A stretch of DNA of 64,000 nucleotides from Porodaedalea pini (GCA_002794775.1 NBAY01000019.1:310001-374000); one strand, 5' to 3'; shown: positions 34,300 to 45,680, numbered from the stretch's first letter. The notes: generated from the letters alone by a model not told the origin. Program-made: numbers and translations.

Positions 34300-35287
34300 T
34301 GAAAGGTGATGGTACGGTCTACTGGCAGACTCGGACCTGGTTGAGTTCGGCCACTGGGGGTTCACTCTAACGTGTCTGATGGAGGGGATAGTGTCAGGAA
34401 GTGTAGGGAAGTGTAGGGGAATACTCGGGGCTAGGTGTCGACTTGAGGACACGAGTACAAAGGACGACCGGCAAAACGTGCCTAAATGCGGTCGGAGAAC
34501 AAAGAGCAACTACGATCTTGACAACCCGGGCTCGGAAACTCGCCAGTGAAGACAGGAATCGATACTATTCGTCGAGACGATTCTGAATCTGAAAAGACCT
34601 TGAGATGCGGTGCAGAATTGACGGAGATATAGCAGTTGCACTGGTTGCGGCTGGCGGAACACACGGAACTCCCGGAACCAAAAGCTATTTTCGTAGCTCT
34701 ACGACGCGGGCTCGGAATCGTGCAAGAAAAGACAGTGTTCGAAAGCGATTTTCGACGAGATTAAGAATCTGAAGAGAGCTCGGGAAACGGATAAGAACTG
34801 AGGGCGATATAGCGAAAGCAAGATTTGGCCGAAAACGGGACTCGAGACGGAACGGACGGAACGACACTGAACGGTGACGGAGATGAGAACTAAAGACTGG
34901 GACTGACTCAGGGGAACTAAACTTGTATTTTTGAGACATTTACATGAGTGTTTAAATAACCAACAGAGGGTTGAGCCTCTGAGCGGCGTACAAAGGACAC
35001 AAAGACAGACTGGAGGCTCTAGCCAAACAACACCAAACAGCCGGAACTCGGAGCCGTAACTCAAGAACATGAGTAATTAAGCTTCGGGAGGCTCGGAACA
35101 ATACCAGATGTGACCCAAAACGGACTTCGGTGGCTCACCGGTGCAGAACCAAGCTGTATGCGTTGAGTTAATACTGCCAAACACTGAAACTGTCCTGAAA
35201 TGCGTCGGGGATACTTGTTAGACTGTCCTGAGTCGAGTCGAACCTAATAGAGCCGATTCCGAGGCCAGCGGCATCAGGATCTCCACA
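34300..35287 (-). mobile_element. B-3: solo LTR of family B in element C pol
   Basis: 988 bp, TGAAAGGTGATGG...GGATCTCCACA as written, with a perfect 4-bp duplication CCGC at 34296-34299 and 35288-35291. Removing it rejoins the linker (AGKLWR) to the integrase N-terminus (KAWNEQHQ). Confidence 0.92.
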
Positions 35288-35462
35288 CCGCCACAGCTTT
35301 CCAGCTCGGATGAAGAATCCCGTCACGTACCTGACTAGTGCGGGGATGTCCTTCTCTGGGATTGACAAAATTAGCAGTGGGTCTTCTAAGAAGCGTTTTA
35401 CGTCATCGAGACAACGATCCTTGGCACACGCCGAGTCGGAGGCCGGGAACAATTCCGGACTG

Positions 35463-35516
35463 CCTGTTCCGGGTGTTCCGTTCGTTGCGTCCGTTGCGTT
35501 CGATCCGTTTGTTGCG
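35463..35516 (-). repeat. 9-bp tandem repeat, six units, in element C pol
   Basis: Six units of a degenerate 9-mer (CCTGTTCCG, GGTGTTCCG, TTCGTTGCG, TCCGTTGCG, ...), 54 bp. On the coding (minus) strand it gives an Asn-Gly-Thr / Asn-Ala-Thr periodicity, a different peptide from the same DNA motif as at 31513. Confidence 0.75.
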
Positions 35517-36590
35517 TAGGCGGAACCGATGGAATAAGCTGGATCTAAGATAAACGTGTATGCTTTGTCGATCCATGCCTCATAGTCGTCCTCTTCTTGC
35601 GGATCGGTTGGTGCAGCGCGCCTACGAGACAATCTGTCCGTGCCAGTGAACTCCAAAGCTGGTACGTGTCGTAGGATGAACGAGAACAAAAGAATGCCGG
35701 CGATCCACCTATTGATGGTAGTGTTAGGTTGTAAATCAGGGTTGTTGATCATCCCTTTGATGTACGCTGCGTCCATTTCCATGATGAGCTTGCGAACTCC
35801 AATGAGAAAGAGACGGTTAGCTCACAGGGCTCGGAATAGACCAAATAACTCGATTTTTGGCTGAGAATACGTAGCTTGGACCGAGTTCCAGTTGATGGAC
35901 CCAAACCTGTTGATATGTCGACGGCCGTCAGCGTGCTCCTGGCCAAGCGTCCAGCCGACTCCGATGATGGATGAGTCGACAGTGAGTACGACCTCGAGAT
36001 CTGACTGGTAGTCAATAGCGCAGAGGGCTGGGCACTTCGTAACTGCTTCCTTGAGAGCGTCCATGGTGTCCTGTTCTTCAATTCCCCAGTCGAAAATTAT
36101 GTTCTTCTTCGTCAGACGAATGAGCGGGCGAGCCATCTTGGCGAAGTCCTTGATAAAGACTCGTAAGACTCCTGCTGTGCCGAGAAATTCCTTGACCTCG
36201 GTGACTGTGCAACACGATGGCCAGTCGTGGACCTTCTGAATCTTAGAGTCATCTGGTTCTCGACCCTGGTAAGTGCACTTGTGACCAACAATAACGCCGT
36301 ATGGGGCGCATATACGTAGCTTTTTCACTGAGAAGGTTCCTCCAACAACTTTGACTCGTTGAAGGATTCGGTTGACGTCCTGGAGGTGCTCCCAGACGAA
36401 GTGTCGAATCCCTGGGTTCTCAGGGATTGTTTCGTATGATCCATCGGGGAGTTCGTACCGCGTCTTTGGTCCTCTGGCCATAACGTCGTCGGCATAGGGG
36501 GTCGTAACTTCCGGGATCTCGTCTTGCAGAATGAACGTGAGGTTGTTGTGAAGAATTTGAAGTGAATTTGTGTACCCCATGGGGAGTACG

Positions 36591-36912
36591 TGTTAGAACC
36601 TGAACTTTCACCTTTTCCTTTATTCTCCCTTTTACCATTTCCTTTATTATATTCATCCTTTTCATCATATTTACCCATCTTACACAATCATTCCCACTCG
36701 TTAGGTAATGTTAGGTAATATAGCCTCACGGTCGTCGCTACATAAGGTCTCAGGAATCGCATGAACTCCTTGTTCTGCTTTTCCTCTTACCTCTGTGACG
36801 ACCTAGCCTGAGTACAGCGTGTCCCGAGTCTCCACTCGAGTATAGCACGTCCCAGACGACAGTCAGCCGAGGCCTGCCCAGTCCGAGTTGTCTCCCGGGC
36901 TCCCGCCTAACA
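36591..36912 (+). repeat. 5' LTR of A-4
   Basis: 322 bp, TGTTAGAACCTG...CCCGCCTAACA. It lacks the GT...CTAG segment present in the 410-440-bp LTRs of other copies. A weak TATA-like CATAAGG lies near 36740, and the predicted transcript start GTTCTGCTTTT is at 36772-36782. Confidence 0.95.
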
Positions 36913-36913
36913 T

Positions 36914-36924
36914 AAAAGCAGAAC
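36914..36924 (+). promoter_or_regulatory. Self-priming primer-binding site of A-4
   Basis: AAAAGCAGAAC, one base after the 5' LTR, is the perfect reverse complement of GTTCTGCTTTT at 36772-36782 in the LTR. No match to a tRNA 3' end (no TGG start). In Tf1-type elements the first 11 bases of the RNA fold back on such a site to prime reverse transcription. Confidence 0.75.
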
Positions 36925-37143
36925 CTCACCCAGGCTCATCCCCAGCATACGTCGTCGCTGTCGACTTGCCCTCGCTCGGTCTAGAGGAGTACTCCCCTCG
37001 AAGGACCTGACGTGTAAACCCCCTAAACGACAACCCTCAACCCTGCCCGGACGTTTCCGGACGTTCGTGTATTAAGTAATCACTCCAACCAATCCTTCCC
37101 GACCCTGGCTCTCCGGATTAGCCTCTGGTGGAGCACGCACCTG

Positions 37144-37314
37144 ATGTGGATGTGGGTGACCAGACGAGTACAAACTTCGACGACGATCTCGTTTGTGATC
37201 TTACTCGGATCCTACCGTCTCGTCATCAATTTCGCTGACGAACCCGCTCAACGTTGGCGTAACCCCGGTACCAACGCACACCCGATCCCTGTTCCTCCTC
37301 CGTCGTCAACATAG
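37144..37314 (+). CDS. Conserved short frame upstream of gag (ORF0)
   Basis: 56 codons from ATG 37144 (MWMWVTRRVQ) to TAG 37312-37314 (ending PIPVPPPSST). Equivalent frames with the same end occur in A-6 (54914-55078) and, decayed, in A-1 and A-3 (FADEP..RWRNP..NAQPIPVPP). It overlaps the start of the gag coding frame in the -1 relation. It could be an upstream ORF, or the true gag N-terminus reached by a frameshift. Weak evidence of translation beyond conservation. Confidence 0.4.
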   Translation: MWMWVTRRVQTSTTISFVILLGSYRLVINFADEPAQRWRNPGTNAHPIPVPPPSST

Positions 37315-38708
37315 ATCTTGACGAGGAACAACATCGCGCTCTCCCGTCTCGTTCCTGGTACAACAAGGAATGCCGCTCCTGGTTCACGGTTACTCAAACA
37401 GGCGTTGAATACGTTATCTGGTGGCGTGCAGAGAAAGGACTCTGGTATTCGACGCTTGAAGGAGGAAGAAGATTGAAGTGGGCTCCTGCGCCGATAGATC
37501 AGACAACCCCGAATTCGCCATCACTTTCGACGTCGATCATCCTCCCATCGATCCCAGGACCGTATAGAGAAGCTCGACGAGATTCATCACCACCGACCCC
37601 CCCTGAGCGACAAACGGACACGCCTAGAACAACAATGTCGACAGGAGGCTTCAACACACAACAGTTGGAGCAAATCGCGGCGATCGTAGCGGGCGCCTTC
37701 GCTCACCAAGCCGCAAACACCCCAGCGGGCCCTAGTACCGCTACTGTACCAAACATCGACGTTGCCCGACCACGTGAATTCACTGGTGGCGACAACTACC
37801 TCGACTTCAGACGTGAAGTCCTTCTCTTCGTATCCGCAAATCCAAATTGATACCCTACGTCGGAGAGTAAGATTTATGTAGCTCTCTCCTACCTGAAGGG
37901 TGGTAATGCGGCAACGTGGGCGCAGAACTACATCGAGGAGTTGACAACGTCGGGAATCGTCACCTTCACTGACAGCTGGGAAAGATTCCAGGAACGACTC
38001 AACGCCTCGTTTGATGACCCGAATCGCAAGGAGAAAGCGCTGAAGGATTTCTGAGATAAGGTTCAGAAGGACCTAACCGCGGATGAGTTCTTCCAGAAGT
38101 TCGACGTGATCATTAAGCGCGCCGAGCTGAAAGACGACAGCGTCATCTGCGATCACCTCAAGCGAGCGATGAACATCGAGGTGGTCCGTGGAGTGCTAAG
38201 GTCGACGCCAGTCCCGACAAAATACGAGGATTGGAAGAATAAGGCGATCGAAATAGACCGCGGCGAACAGCAGATTCGCGCCATCCAACGAGGACGCCCC
38301 TTTCTTCCCCCTCCTCGCCTACCACAACAAGCACCCCCAGCTCGCCGTCAGGTAGCGGCCCCTCACGTCGATAGACGCGATGCAACCGGTGTCACCTTCG
38401 GAGGCGCTGGTCAGCCGATGGACGTCTCAATGAACGAGGCGCAACGACGACGCGCGTGCTGGATCTGTGGCGGGTTGGGCCACTTCAAGGACAAGTGCCC
38501 GCAAGCAAAACCGATCATCCAGCGCATGCTGGAACTGATGGCTCCAGGTGAATGCCATGTCCTCGCCGACGAGCTCGGAGCGATGAAGGAGTCGGCCTTC
38601 GAGGAAGTCGTAGACACTCGGAGGTCAACCGTGGAGGACTATGTGGAGGAAGAAGACAATGACGAAGAGGTCGTCGACTCGCAGGGTTTTGCGAGTGGTC
38701 AGGTGTAG
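37308..38708 (+). pseudogene. gag: A-4 gag, two TGA stops
   Basis: Capsid/nucleocapsid polyprotein. One frame runs from about 37308 (NIDLDEEQHRALPSRSWY...) to TAG 38706-38708. The first conserved ATG is at 37635 (MSTGGFNTQQLEQIAAIVAG); the coding-like region before it has no ATG. The N-terminus is Pro/Ser-rich and the middle capsid-like (NYLDFRREVLLFVSANPN then TGA). A CCHC knuckle (CWICGGLGHFKDKC, CX2CX4HX4C) lies near 38460-38500, followed by an acidic tail. The stops at 37848 and 38052 are CGA-to-TGA type; sister copies show Arg, Gln or Trp there. Confidence 0.88.
38684..38690 (+). promoter_or_regulatory. Candidate -1 frameshift heptamer at the gag-pol overlap
   Basis: G GGT TTT in the gag frame fits X XXY YYZ. 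Slipping by -1 enters the pol frame, which is then open through the gag stop (38706) into protease. A-2 and A-5 also have GGGTTTT here; A-1, A-3 and A-6 have GGATTTT, which fits less well. No downstream pseudoknot was tested. Confidence 0.4.
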
Positions 38709-41700
38709 CCATCGGGGCGACTGACCGAGAAGGACAAGGGACTTTGGCTCTGGACTCGTTAAAATATAACCAACCGTCTGTACAATACATAAATGCGAAC
38801 GACGTCGATGGTTTTCCCGAGTACGAAGTCCCCACCGGTGTGAAGGAAAGTGAGGAGTATGAGCAGCTGTTCATGAGAGGAACTGGCGGATGCCAGCTGG
38901 ACCTTCTCCTGAACGTCGAACACAGCGTGGAAGGTGAAGTGAGGGAGGTGGATGCACACGCGCTCGTGGATTCGGGATGTACGGGATCATGCATTGACGC
39001 GAGATTCGTCGAACGGTATGGGCTGGAGACGAAGCGTTATATCCGGCCCCTTGCAGTACTCAATGCCGACGGCACACACAACGAAGCCGGGTTGATCGAG
39101 GAGTACGTCGACATTGAACTTACGATTGGTCACCATAAGGAACAGATCGTCCTGGCGGTAACCTCGCTGGCGTCGTCTAACATCTTCCTGGGGTACGACT
39201 GGCTTCGACGACACAACCCAGAGATCGACTGGAAGACGGGTACACTCGACTTTACACGCTGCCCGAGCGAATGTGCGATCGAAAGGAAGCAGGTGGAGGA
39301 CCTAGTCAAGGTGAAGGAGGAGGTAGAACAGATGAGGAGGGTGAGTGAGATGCGAATGGACAAGGCGTCCTGGCCCGCATACCTCAACGACTACGCCGAC
39401 GTTTTCAGCGAAAAGGGTTTTGAAAAGCTGCCGGAACACCGACCCTGGGACCACGTCATCGACTTGAAGCCCGACTTCAAACCGAGCGACTGTAAGATCT
39501 ACCCGCTCACGCCAACTGAGCAGCAGTCCCTCAAGGACTTCCTTGATGAAAATCTGAAGTCAGGTCGCATTTGACGGTCGATATCGCCCATGGCGTCGCC
39601 CTTCTTCTTCATAAAGAAGGCCGACAAATCGCTACGCCCGATCCAGGATTACCGTAAGCTCAATGACGGTACGATCAAGAACAAGTATCCCCTCCCTCTC
39701 ATTGATGAACTCGTCGACAAGGTCAAGAAAGCGAAGTACATCACTAAGCTTGACCTTCGCTGGGGGTACTACAATATCCGGATCCGCGAGGGTGATGAAT
39801 GGAAGGCAGCTTTTCGCACGAACATGGGCCTCTTCGAACTGACGGTCATGTTTTTTGGCCTTTGCAACGCGCCGGCCACGTTCCAGGCCTTTGTCAACCA
39901 CATCTTTAAGGACCTGATCTACGTGAACTTGATCATCGTATACCTCGACGACATCCTGATCCTCTCGGAAACCATTGAGGAGCATATCGACACGTCGAGG
40001 CGTGTACTCCAGATCCTCCGAGAAAATGGCCTGTACCTGAAGCCGGAGAAGTGCGAGTTTGACGCCAAAGTCGTCAAATACCTCGGCCACATCATCGGCA
40101 ATGGTGAGATCAAGGCTGACCCGGCAAAGACGGAGGCGATTGCGAACTGGCCAGTCCCACGGAACCTCAAGGAGCTGCAACAGTTCCTCGGTATGGGAAA
40201 CTGGCTAAGACGGTTTATTAAGGACTACAGCAAGGTGGTCCGACCGTTGACATTGTTAACGGGCAAGAAGGACTGGGTATGGGAGACCGAACAGCAGGGA
40301 GCATTCAAGGAGCTGAGACGACGTCTCTGCTCACCTCCAGTCCTAGCCATCGCCAATGACGAGGGCCCTTTCCGCGTAGAAGCGGACTCGTCAAACTTTG
40401 CGCTCGGTGGTGTGTTGTTGCAGAAGCAGGAAGGGAAGTGGAGGGTGATCGCCTACAGGTCAGAGGCACTTGAACCAGCGGAACGAAACTACGAGATCTA
40501 TGACAAGGAGATGCTCGCAATCGTTTCGGCGCTCAAGGAGTGGCGGCAATACCTCCTTGGCGCTCGCCATAAGATTGAAATCTGGTCCGACCACGCCAAC
40601 CTCACCTACTTCAGGTCGGCGCAGAAGCTGAGCTATCGCCAAGCTCGCTGGCGGACCGAACTTGAAGAATTCGACTTCCACCTCGAACACAAGTCGGGCA
40701 AGACGATGGGCAAGGCCGACCTGCTATCGCGTATGGCGGGCTATGATCAAGGCAAGGATGACAATGATGGGGTCGTGTTCATCAAGGATAAGTGGTTGAA
40801 CCGTGGAGTGGTGCGGACATCGCGCGACGAGGTGGCGGAACGAGTGGGTGAAGCGCAAAGGGCGCAGGACGAGTCGGAGAGGCCGACGGGAATGACAGAG
40901 GTCGACGGATTGTGGCGCATGAAAGGCAAGGTATACGTGCCATCGTCAATGAAGGAGGCCGTATTACGGGAATGTCATGACTCGGTACTGGCAGGACACC
41001 CAGGAGCGTCAAAGACGGTGGAACTCGTCCGACGAGACTTCTGGTGGACGTCGATGTTCTCCGACGTCAGAGCGTATGTCCGAGGGTGTGACCGCTGCCA
41101 GCAAACAAAGGCTCTGAGGGCATTGAGGTCGAGGCCACTTCACCCGAACACGGTCCCGGAAGGCCCATGGGAAATTGTCACGGTCGACCTCATCGGAGAA
41201 CTCCCGGACTCCAAGGGACACAATGCAATCTGCATTTTCGTCGACAGGTTCTCGAAACAGATGCACGTGATCCCGACGACAACAAGGTTGTCGGCGGAAG
41301 GCATGGCTCAACTGTACCGCGACCATGTCTTCCGCCTCCACGGCTTGCCGAAGAAGATCATCCATGACCGAGGCACACAGTTCGACGCGTCGATGATGAA
41401 GGAGCTGTACAAACTCCTACACATCGAAGGCAACCCGTCAACGGTGTATCACCCACAGACAGATGGTCAGACGGAACGCGTTAACCAAGAGCTTGAACAA
41501 TATCTTAGGCTCTTCGTAAACCATCGACAATCGGACTGGAAGGACTGGCTCCCCCTCGCGGAGTTCGCGTATAATAACCGCGAGCATTCGGCGACGAAGA
41601 TGTCTCCTTTCTACGTGAACGCAGGACGTCACCCCTTAAGCTTTGACACGACACGAACCTCGTCTGCCAACATGTCGGCGGAAGAATTCGCGAAACACAT

Positions 41701-42334
41701 AAAGGAGACTCATCGGGTTGCGAAGGACAACTTGGTCAAAGCGGCGGACGACATGAAACGCTATCACGACCGGACAGCAGGGATTTCGGTTGAATACAAG
41801 GCTGGGGACAAGGTTTTCCTTGACGGGCGAAACATCAGCACAGACTCGCCGACAAAGAAACTCGCTGACAAATGGTATGGCCCCTTCGAAATCGTCGACA
41901 AGGTGGGAGCAAGCGCGTACAAGCTCAAGCTCCCAAAGCGATGGAAAAAGATCCACCCGGTCTTCAACGAAGCACTGCTAAAGCCCGCCGTCGAACCGTC
42001 CTTCGAGAGCCAAAGACAACCAGCACCACCGCCACCTGACATCATCAACAACGAGGAGGAGTACGAGATTGAGGAGGTTCTAGACTCGCGTCTGCACCGA
42101 GGGAAACTACAATACCTTGTCAAGTGGATCGGCTACAATGAACCTACTTGGCAGCCTGAGACGGACTTTGGCGAAAACGCAAAGGAGGCGATCGCTGAAT
42201 TCTACCTCAAACATCCCGGTGCACCTCGAAAACTCGACATCCCTCATCGACGACTCCGTCCGCTCTTCGTCGACACCGAGCCTGACGACCGCGATCATGG
42301 TTGGTCGGGACGCCCAACCTTGAAGGGGGGGTAA
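38709..42334 (+). pseudogene. pol: A-4 pol: protease-RT-RNase H-integrase-chromodomain, one TGA
   Basis: Reads in the -1 frame relative to gag and ends with TAA at 42332-42334, abutting the 3' LTR. In order: retropepsin (ALVDSGCTGSCI near 38970); RT with FFGLCNAPATFQ and YLDDILI near 39940; RNase H (VEADSSNFALGG near 40380); integrase zinc finger (HDSVLAGHPG and CDRCQQTK, 40975-41110), Asp (TVDLIGE near 41185), Asp (IHDRGTQFD near 41365) and Glu (DGQTERVNQE near 41465); GPF module (WYGPFEIVD near 41880); chromodomain (YEIEEVLDSRLHRGK then LQYLVKWIGYNEPTW, about 42060-42225). The only stop is TGA 39572-39574 between SGRI and RSISPM. The chromodomain places it among chromoviruses, which can target heterochromatin. 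Confidence 0.93.
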
Positions 42335-42656
42335 TGTTAGAACCTGAACTTTCACCTTTTCCTTTATTCTCCCTTTTACCATTTCCTTTATTATATTCAT
42401 CCTTTTCATCATATTTACCCATCTTACACAATCATTCCCACTCGTTAGGTAATGTTAGGTAATATAGCCTCATGGTCGTCGCTACATAAGGTCTCAGGAA
42501 TCGCATGAACTCCTTGTTCTGCTTTTCCTCTTACCTCTGCGATGACCTAGCCTGAGTACAGCATGTCCCGAGTCTCCACTCGAGTATAGCACGTCCCAGA
42601 CGACAGTCAGCCGAGGCCTGCCCAGTCCGAGTTGTCTCCCGGGCTCCCGCCTAACA
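42335..42656 (+). repeat. 3' LTR of A-4
   Basis: 322 bp. It differs from the 5' LTR at four sites only (for example CACGG/CATGG and CAGCGTG/CAGCATG). The polypurine tract GAAGGGGGGG lies just upstream at about 42322-42331. Confidence 0.95.
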
Positions 42657-43778
42657 GTACGGTGAGATGAAACGTTCCTAGGGGCATCTGGAAGGTAGTC
42701 AGATCTCGGGAGCTTTCATGTAGGGTTTGCTGGTCGAAGGCGACGAAGAGATCCAGTTCGGTGTAGCAGGCACGGCCACCAAATTGCTCGGCAAGCGTGT
42801 TGACGTTCGGGGGCACAGCCGCGTCGCGTATCGTAATTCTATTGAGATCTTGCAGATCGTGGACGAAGCGAAGTGAGACTCCGTCCTTCTTCATAACCGA
42901 AAACATCCGTGATCGGTAAGACGAGTTCGAGGGCTCGTAGACTCCGGCGTCGATCTTCTCGCGTAAAAGCTTGATCATTGCTTCTCGAATTCCTGGTGGA
43001 ATGGGAATGTTCCTGTGGACCCACGGAACATGCGGAACTGTTGGAATGCGTACTGGGTCGAACCAACGCGGGTCCAACGCTCCTCGGTCAGTTTCTACCC
43101 AGGCTAGCGCACCTTCTTGTAACATGATCAAGTTGATGACTAGTTTTCGTTCCTCGGGCCAAAGAAATTCGCAGGGATCGATGTCGAAAGCGTCGGCTCG
43201 TTCCTGCGTAAACTTGCCGGTTGGCGTAAAAGCGAAAGGTTTGGTAGGGAGTACTGGCATCCCTTCTAGCGGGCTGGGGTGCTTGCGTCGCACGATCCTG
43301 AATTCCTCGGGGAGCGTTCCAGCAACGGGACAAACTTTATTGGCGACTTTCTTGTAAGCCAGAACTGTGGGATCGGCGCCGTCTGGGGTCTCGAGGACAC
43401 ACGAGTTGTATTGAGCATCGTTGACGTCGAGGGATAATTTATCTGACGAAAAGAAAAGGTGGCGATGGCATTGTTCATAAATAGAGACCGGAATTGTAGA
43501 GTCTAAGATTGAAAATACTGAATGTGAAGTTTTGGGAGCGCATATAGCAAGCTGTTCGTTGTCTCTCCGATGCTGGGACATCAGTTCCTCGACCACTGAA
43601 AACCTGACTGCTTATTGAAGCGAGCGATGGTGCAGACTCCGGTTGCGACCTTGCATTTGCACCAGCGTTCAGATGGATCGGTGAGCGTGATATGCTGGTC
43701 TCCTGAGAGGAAGTCCTTCATTTTGCACTCAGTGATGGCGAAGAATGGTCGACCAAGTAGGGCCTCAAACAGAGCGTT

Positions 43779-45680
43779 TCAAACCACCTGTGCTTGGAGC
43801 GAGACGTCGACACCAGCAACGGATACTTTGACATTCTGGATCATCCCCAACGTAGAGGAACGACCTGTATTGGCAGACTCAAGAGTCATTGACTGGTCAG
43901 CGCGTAGATGGATACCTAATTTCTCCCATACATCTTCGCAGATGAGGCAAATGACGGCACCTTGGTCGAGAATACATTCGACTTCCAATGCGTCTGTGAA
44001 AATTGCCTTGACCGTCCGTAGCGGCAGACATTCCTCAGCAGCTGGTCCTACGTCGTGATCCGGACATGCGCTGTGTGCGACGAGGCCTTTGGTGGACCAG
44101 GACGAGCCAGGATGGCCAGTTCTGGGCATTCCGGGCATTCCGGGCATTCCGTGGGTTGCGCTCGTTGCGCTCGTTCCGCCTGCCCCGACCAGATGGACGT
44201 CTCCTACTGTCAAACGCTTTGTCGTGGTAAGGTCTTTCATCTGTTTTCGTACATCGGGGGCCAGAGCTAACAGTTCTCGTTGCGAGATGGTGATGTTCGA
44301 GTCGAGAGAGCAAGTGAGGACTGTCTGCGTGACCGCAGTGTCTTCGACTGGGGACACGTAGCGGTACTGCAGCTGCATAGATGACGTCTTGGGTGCATCA
44401 GCGGGCTGCAGCTTTGCTGGGCGGGTCGAGGCCTCTGGCTTTGCTGCAGGGACTGGAGTTGTCTTGGGTTCTGTTCTAGGGGGCGCAGTCGGTTTAGGGG
44501 GAACTTGTACTCCATCAAACTTAGCTTTTCGCGCCGCACTGGTCCTCCTCCTAGCTTCTCCTAGCAATACCTCGAGTCTCTCTACCTCGTATTCGTCTTC
44601 CGGGATCTCCTCAATCGTCGCTGAGGCCACGAGAACGGGTTTGGGGAATGTAGTTTCGGAGTCGGCGACTTCGACTAAGTTGACTGTATGCGCGACTTGA
44701 TCTTTTCCTAAGAATCCATCGATACGTTCCATGATCGTTCGTCCAGGGACTGTGCTCGGGACGAAGCTCCCGTTGGCCAGGGTTACTCATCCTTCCGCAT
44801 TGCGTGCGCACTTGCCATTCTGGATATATTCAAGGACTTTTGGGCAAGATCGAATGAAATGGCTTAGCTCCCCACAGAACGTGCACCCTGGGTTTCGTGG
44901 CTGCGAAGGTACAGGTGCTGCTGGTGATGTCGAGACTGGTGCGTTGCTTCTAGTTGTACCTGATCTTCGTCCCATGGCGTCGAGCTGGACTTGGAAGCTC
45001 TTGAGTGTTTCCATGACTGTGCTGAGATTGACCTCCTCCTTTTTGACGGTAATCGAGCTGCTGGAAGTCGAGGTACGTGGCGCCTGAGCTGTCGAGCCAC
45101 TGAATGACGCTCCTCCGAGGATGAAGTCGGCGTGCTGGATGATAGTTTTGATTTTGTAGGGGTCGCCTTCTTCGTGATCGGACTCCTTGATCTCTAAGCG
45201 CCGAAGAAGCGCTGTACGTAAGTCGCCGGTGATTCCTCTCAGGAACGCGTGCTGGGATTCTGGCTTGGTGAGCTTATCTTTTGCGATAAGATAGTCGGAT
45301 CGAACTACGAAATCTCACTTATACTGTCCCAGATCTTCGCGAGAGCGAATCCCTTGTTCGGCTCGGTCAACGACCATTTGCTCGAACTCGGCGCGGGAGT
45401 AGCGTCGTCCTGCTCCGAGGCTCGGGTATAGTCCGGTGGTTGCTTTCTTGATGTCGTTCCATACGATCGGGTTGGCTTTGAACTCGTCCAAGGTTTCCCA
45501 GAGTTCAGCGACTTCTGCCGAGGCGTAGTACCTGGCGTATTTGGCTTTCGATCCGTCATCCCAATTGAGATCGTCGGCGAGGAACTCGATATCCTTGAAG
45601 TAACGGGGTAGGTCCCTGGCGTTGGAACCATCGAAGTGCGGGGCATCGCGCTGCCCGCGTCGTGGTGCTCTCGTCGCCAT
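43779..45680 (-). pseudogene. gag-pro: Element C gag-protease
   Basis: One minus-strand frame from ATG 45680 (MATRAPRRGQRDAPHFDGS) to 43779, with TGA stops near 45315 (after GQYK) and near 44787 (after ARNAEG), both at probable Arg codons. The capsid-like N-terminus is followed by a Ser/Thr/Pro linker, a CCHC knuckle (CTFCGELSHFIRSC, 44885-44843), a long basic/proline linker with a Pro-Gly-Met repeat, and a retropepsin-like site CILDQGAVICLI near 43960 (DQGA instead of DSG/DTG). Gag and protease share a frame here, unlike family A. Non-functional. Confidence 0.8.
44124..44177 (-). repeat. 9-bp tandem repeat, six units, in element C protease linker
   Basis: GGGCATTCC three times, then GTGGGTTGC, GCTCGTTGC and GCTCGTTCC, 54 bp in all. 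On the coding strand it gives Ala-Thr-Ser and Pro-Gly-Met periodicity. Confidence 0.8.

Larger units (their letters stand above)
33042..35821 (-). pseudogene. pol: Element C: end of RNase H, linker and integrase, interrupted by B-3
   Basis: Minus strand, 35821-35292 then 34299-33042. The upstream part encodes the RNase H end and a linker with an Asn/Ala/Thr/Gly 3-residue repeat (9-bp DNA repeat at 35463-35516). The integrase zinc finger (HDDLGHKK...CHECQ) lies near 34215-34110, followed by catalytic Asp (VHIDTK near 34040), Asp (VTDNGKPF near 33850) and Glu (NRLIERKHF near 33765), a GPY-type module (RYLGPYVVV near 33290) and an acidic C-terminus. There is no chromodomain. In-frame TGA stops (for example near 34172, 33650 and 33320) sit where Arg is expected. 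It would have integrated the element; now inactive. Confidence 0.85.
36591..42656 (+). mobile_element. A-4: youngest, nearly intact chromovirus
   Basis: 322-bp LTRs at 36591-36912 and 42335-42656 that differ at only four positions, all C/T or G/A at CpG. A perfect 5-bp duplication GTACG lies at 36586-36590 and 42657-42661. Gag and pol are each interrupted only by TGA: 37848-37850 and 38052-38054 in gag, 39572-39574 in pol. CpG is abundant throughout, in contrast to the older copies. It was inserted into the RT gene of element C. Confidence 0.96.
35822..43596 (-). pseudogene. pol: Element C reverse transcriptase and RNase H, split by A-4
   Basis: Pieces 43596-42662 and 36585-35822 on the minus strand. 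RT begins near 42980 (SMFSVMKKDGVSLRFVHDLQDLN), continues through YTELDLFVAFDQ, and is cut in the conserved FHLTVLPMGYTNS motif by A-4 (duplication GTACG). The second piece holds the catalytic YADDV (variant of YxDD), the RT thumb (VKEFLGTAGVLRVFIKDFA), and RNase H with VDSSIIGVGW and PKIELFGLFRAL. The 43615-43778 stretch upstream is coding-like but in another frame, so one frameshift separates it from protease. Non-functional. Confidence 0.85.
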
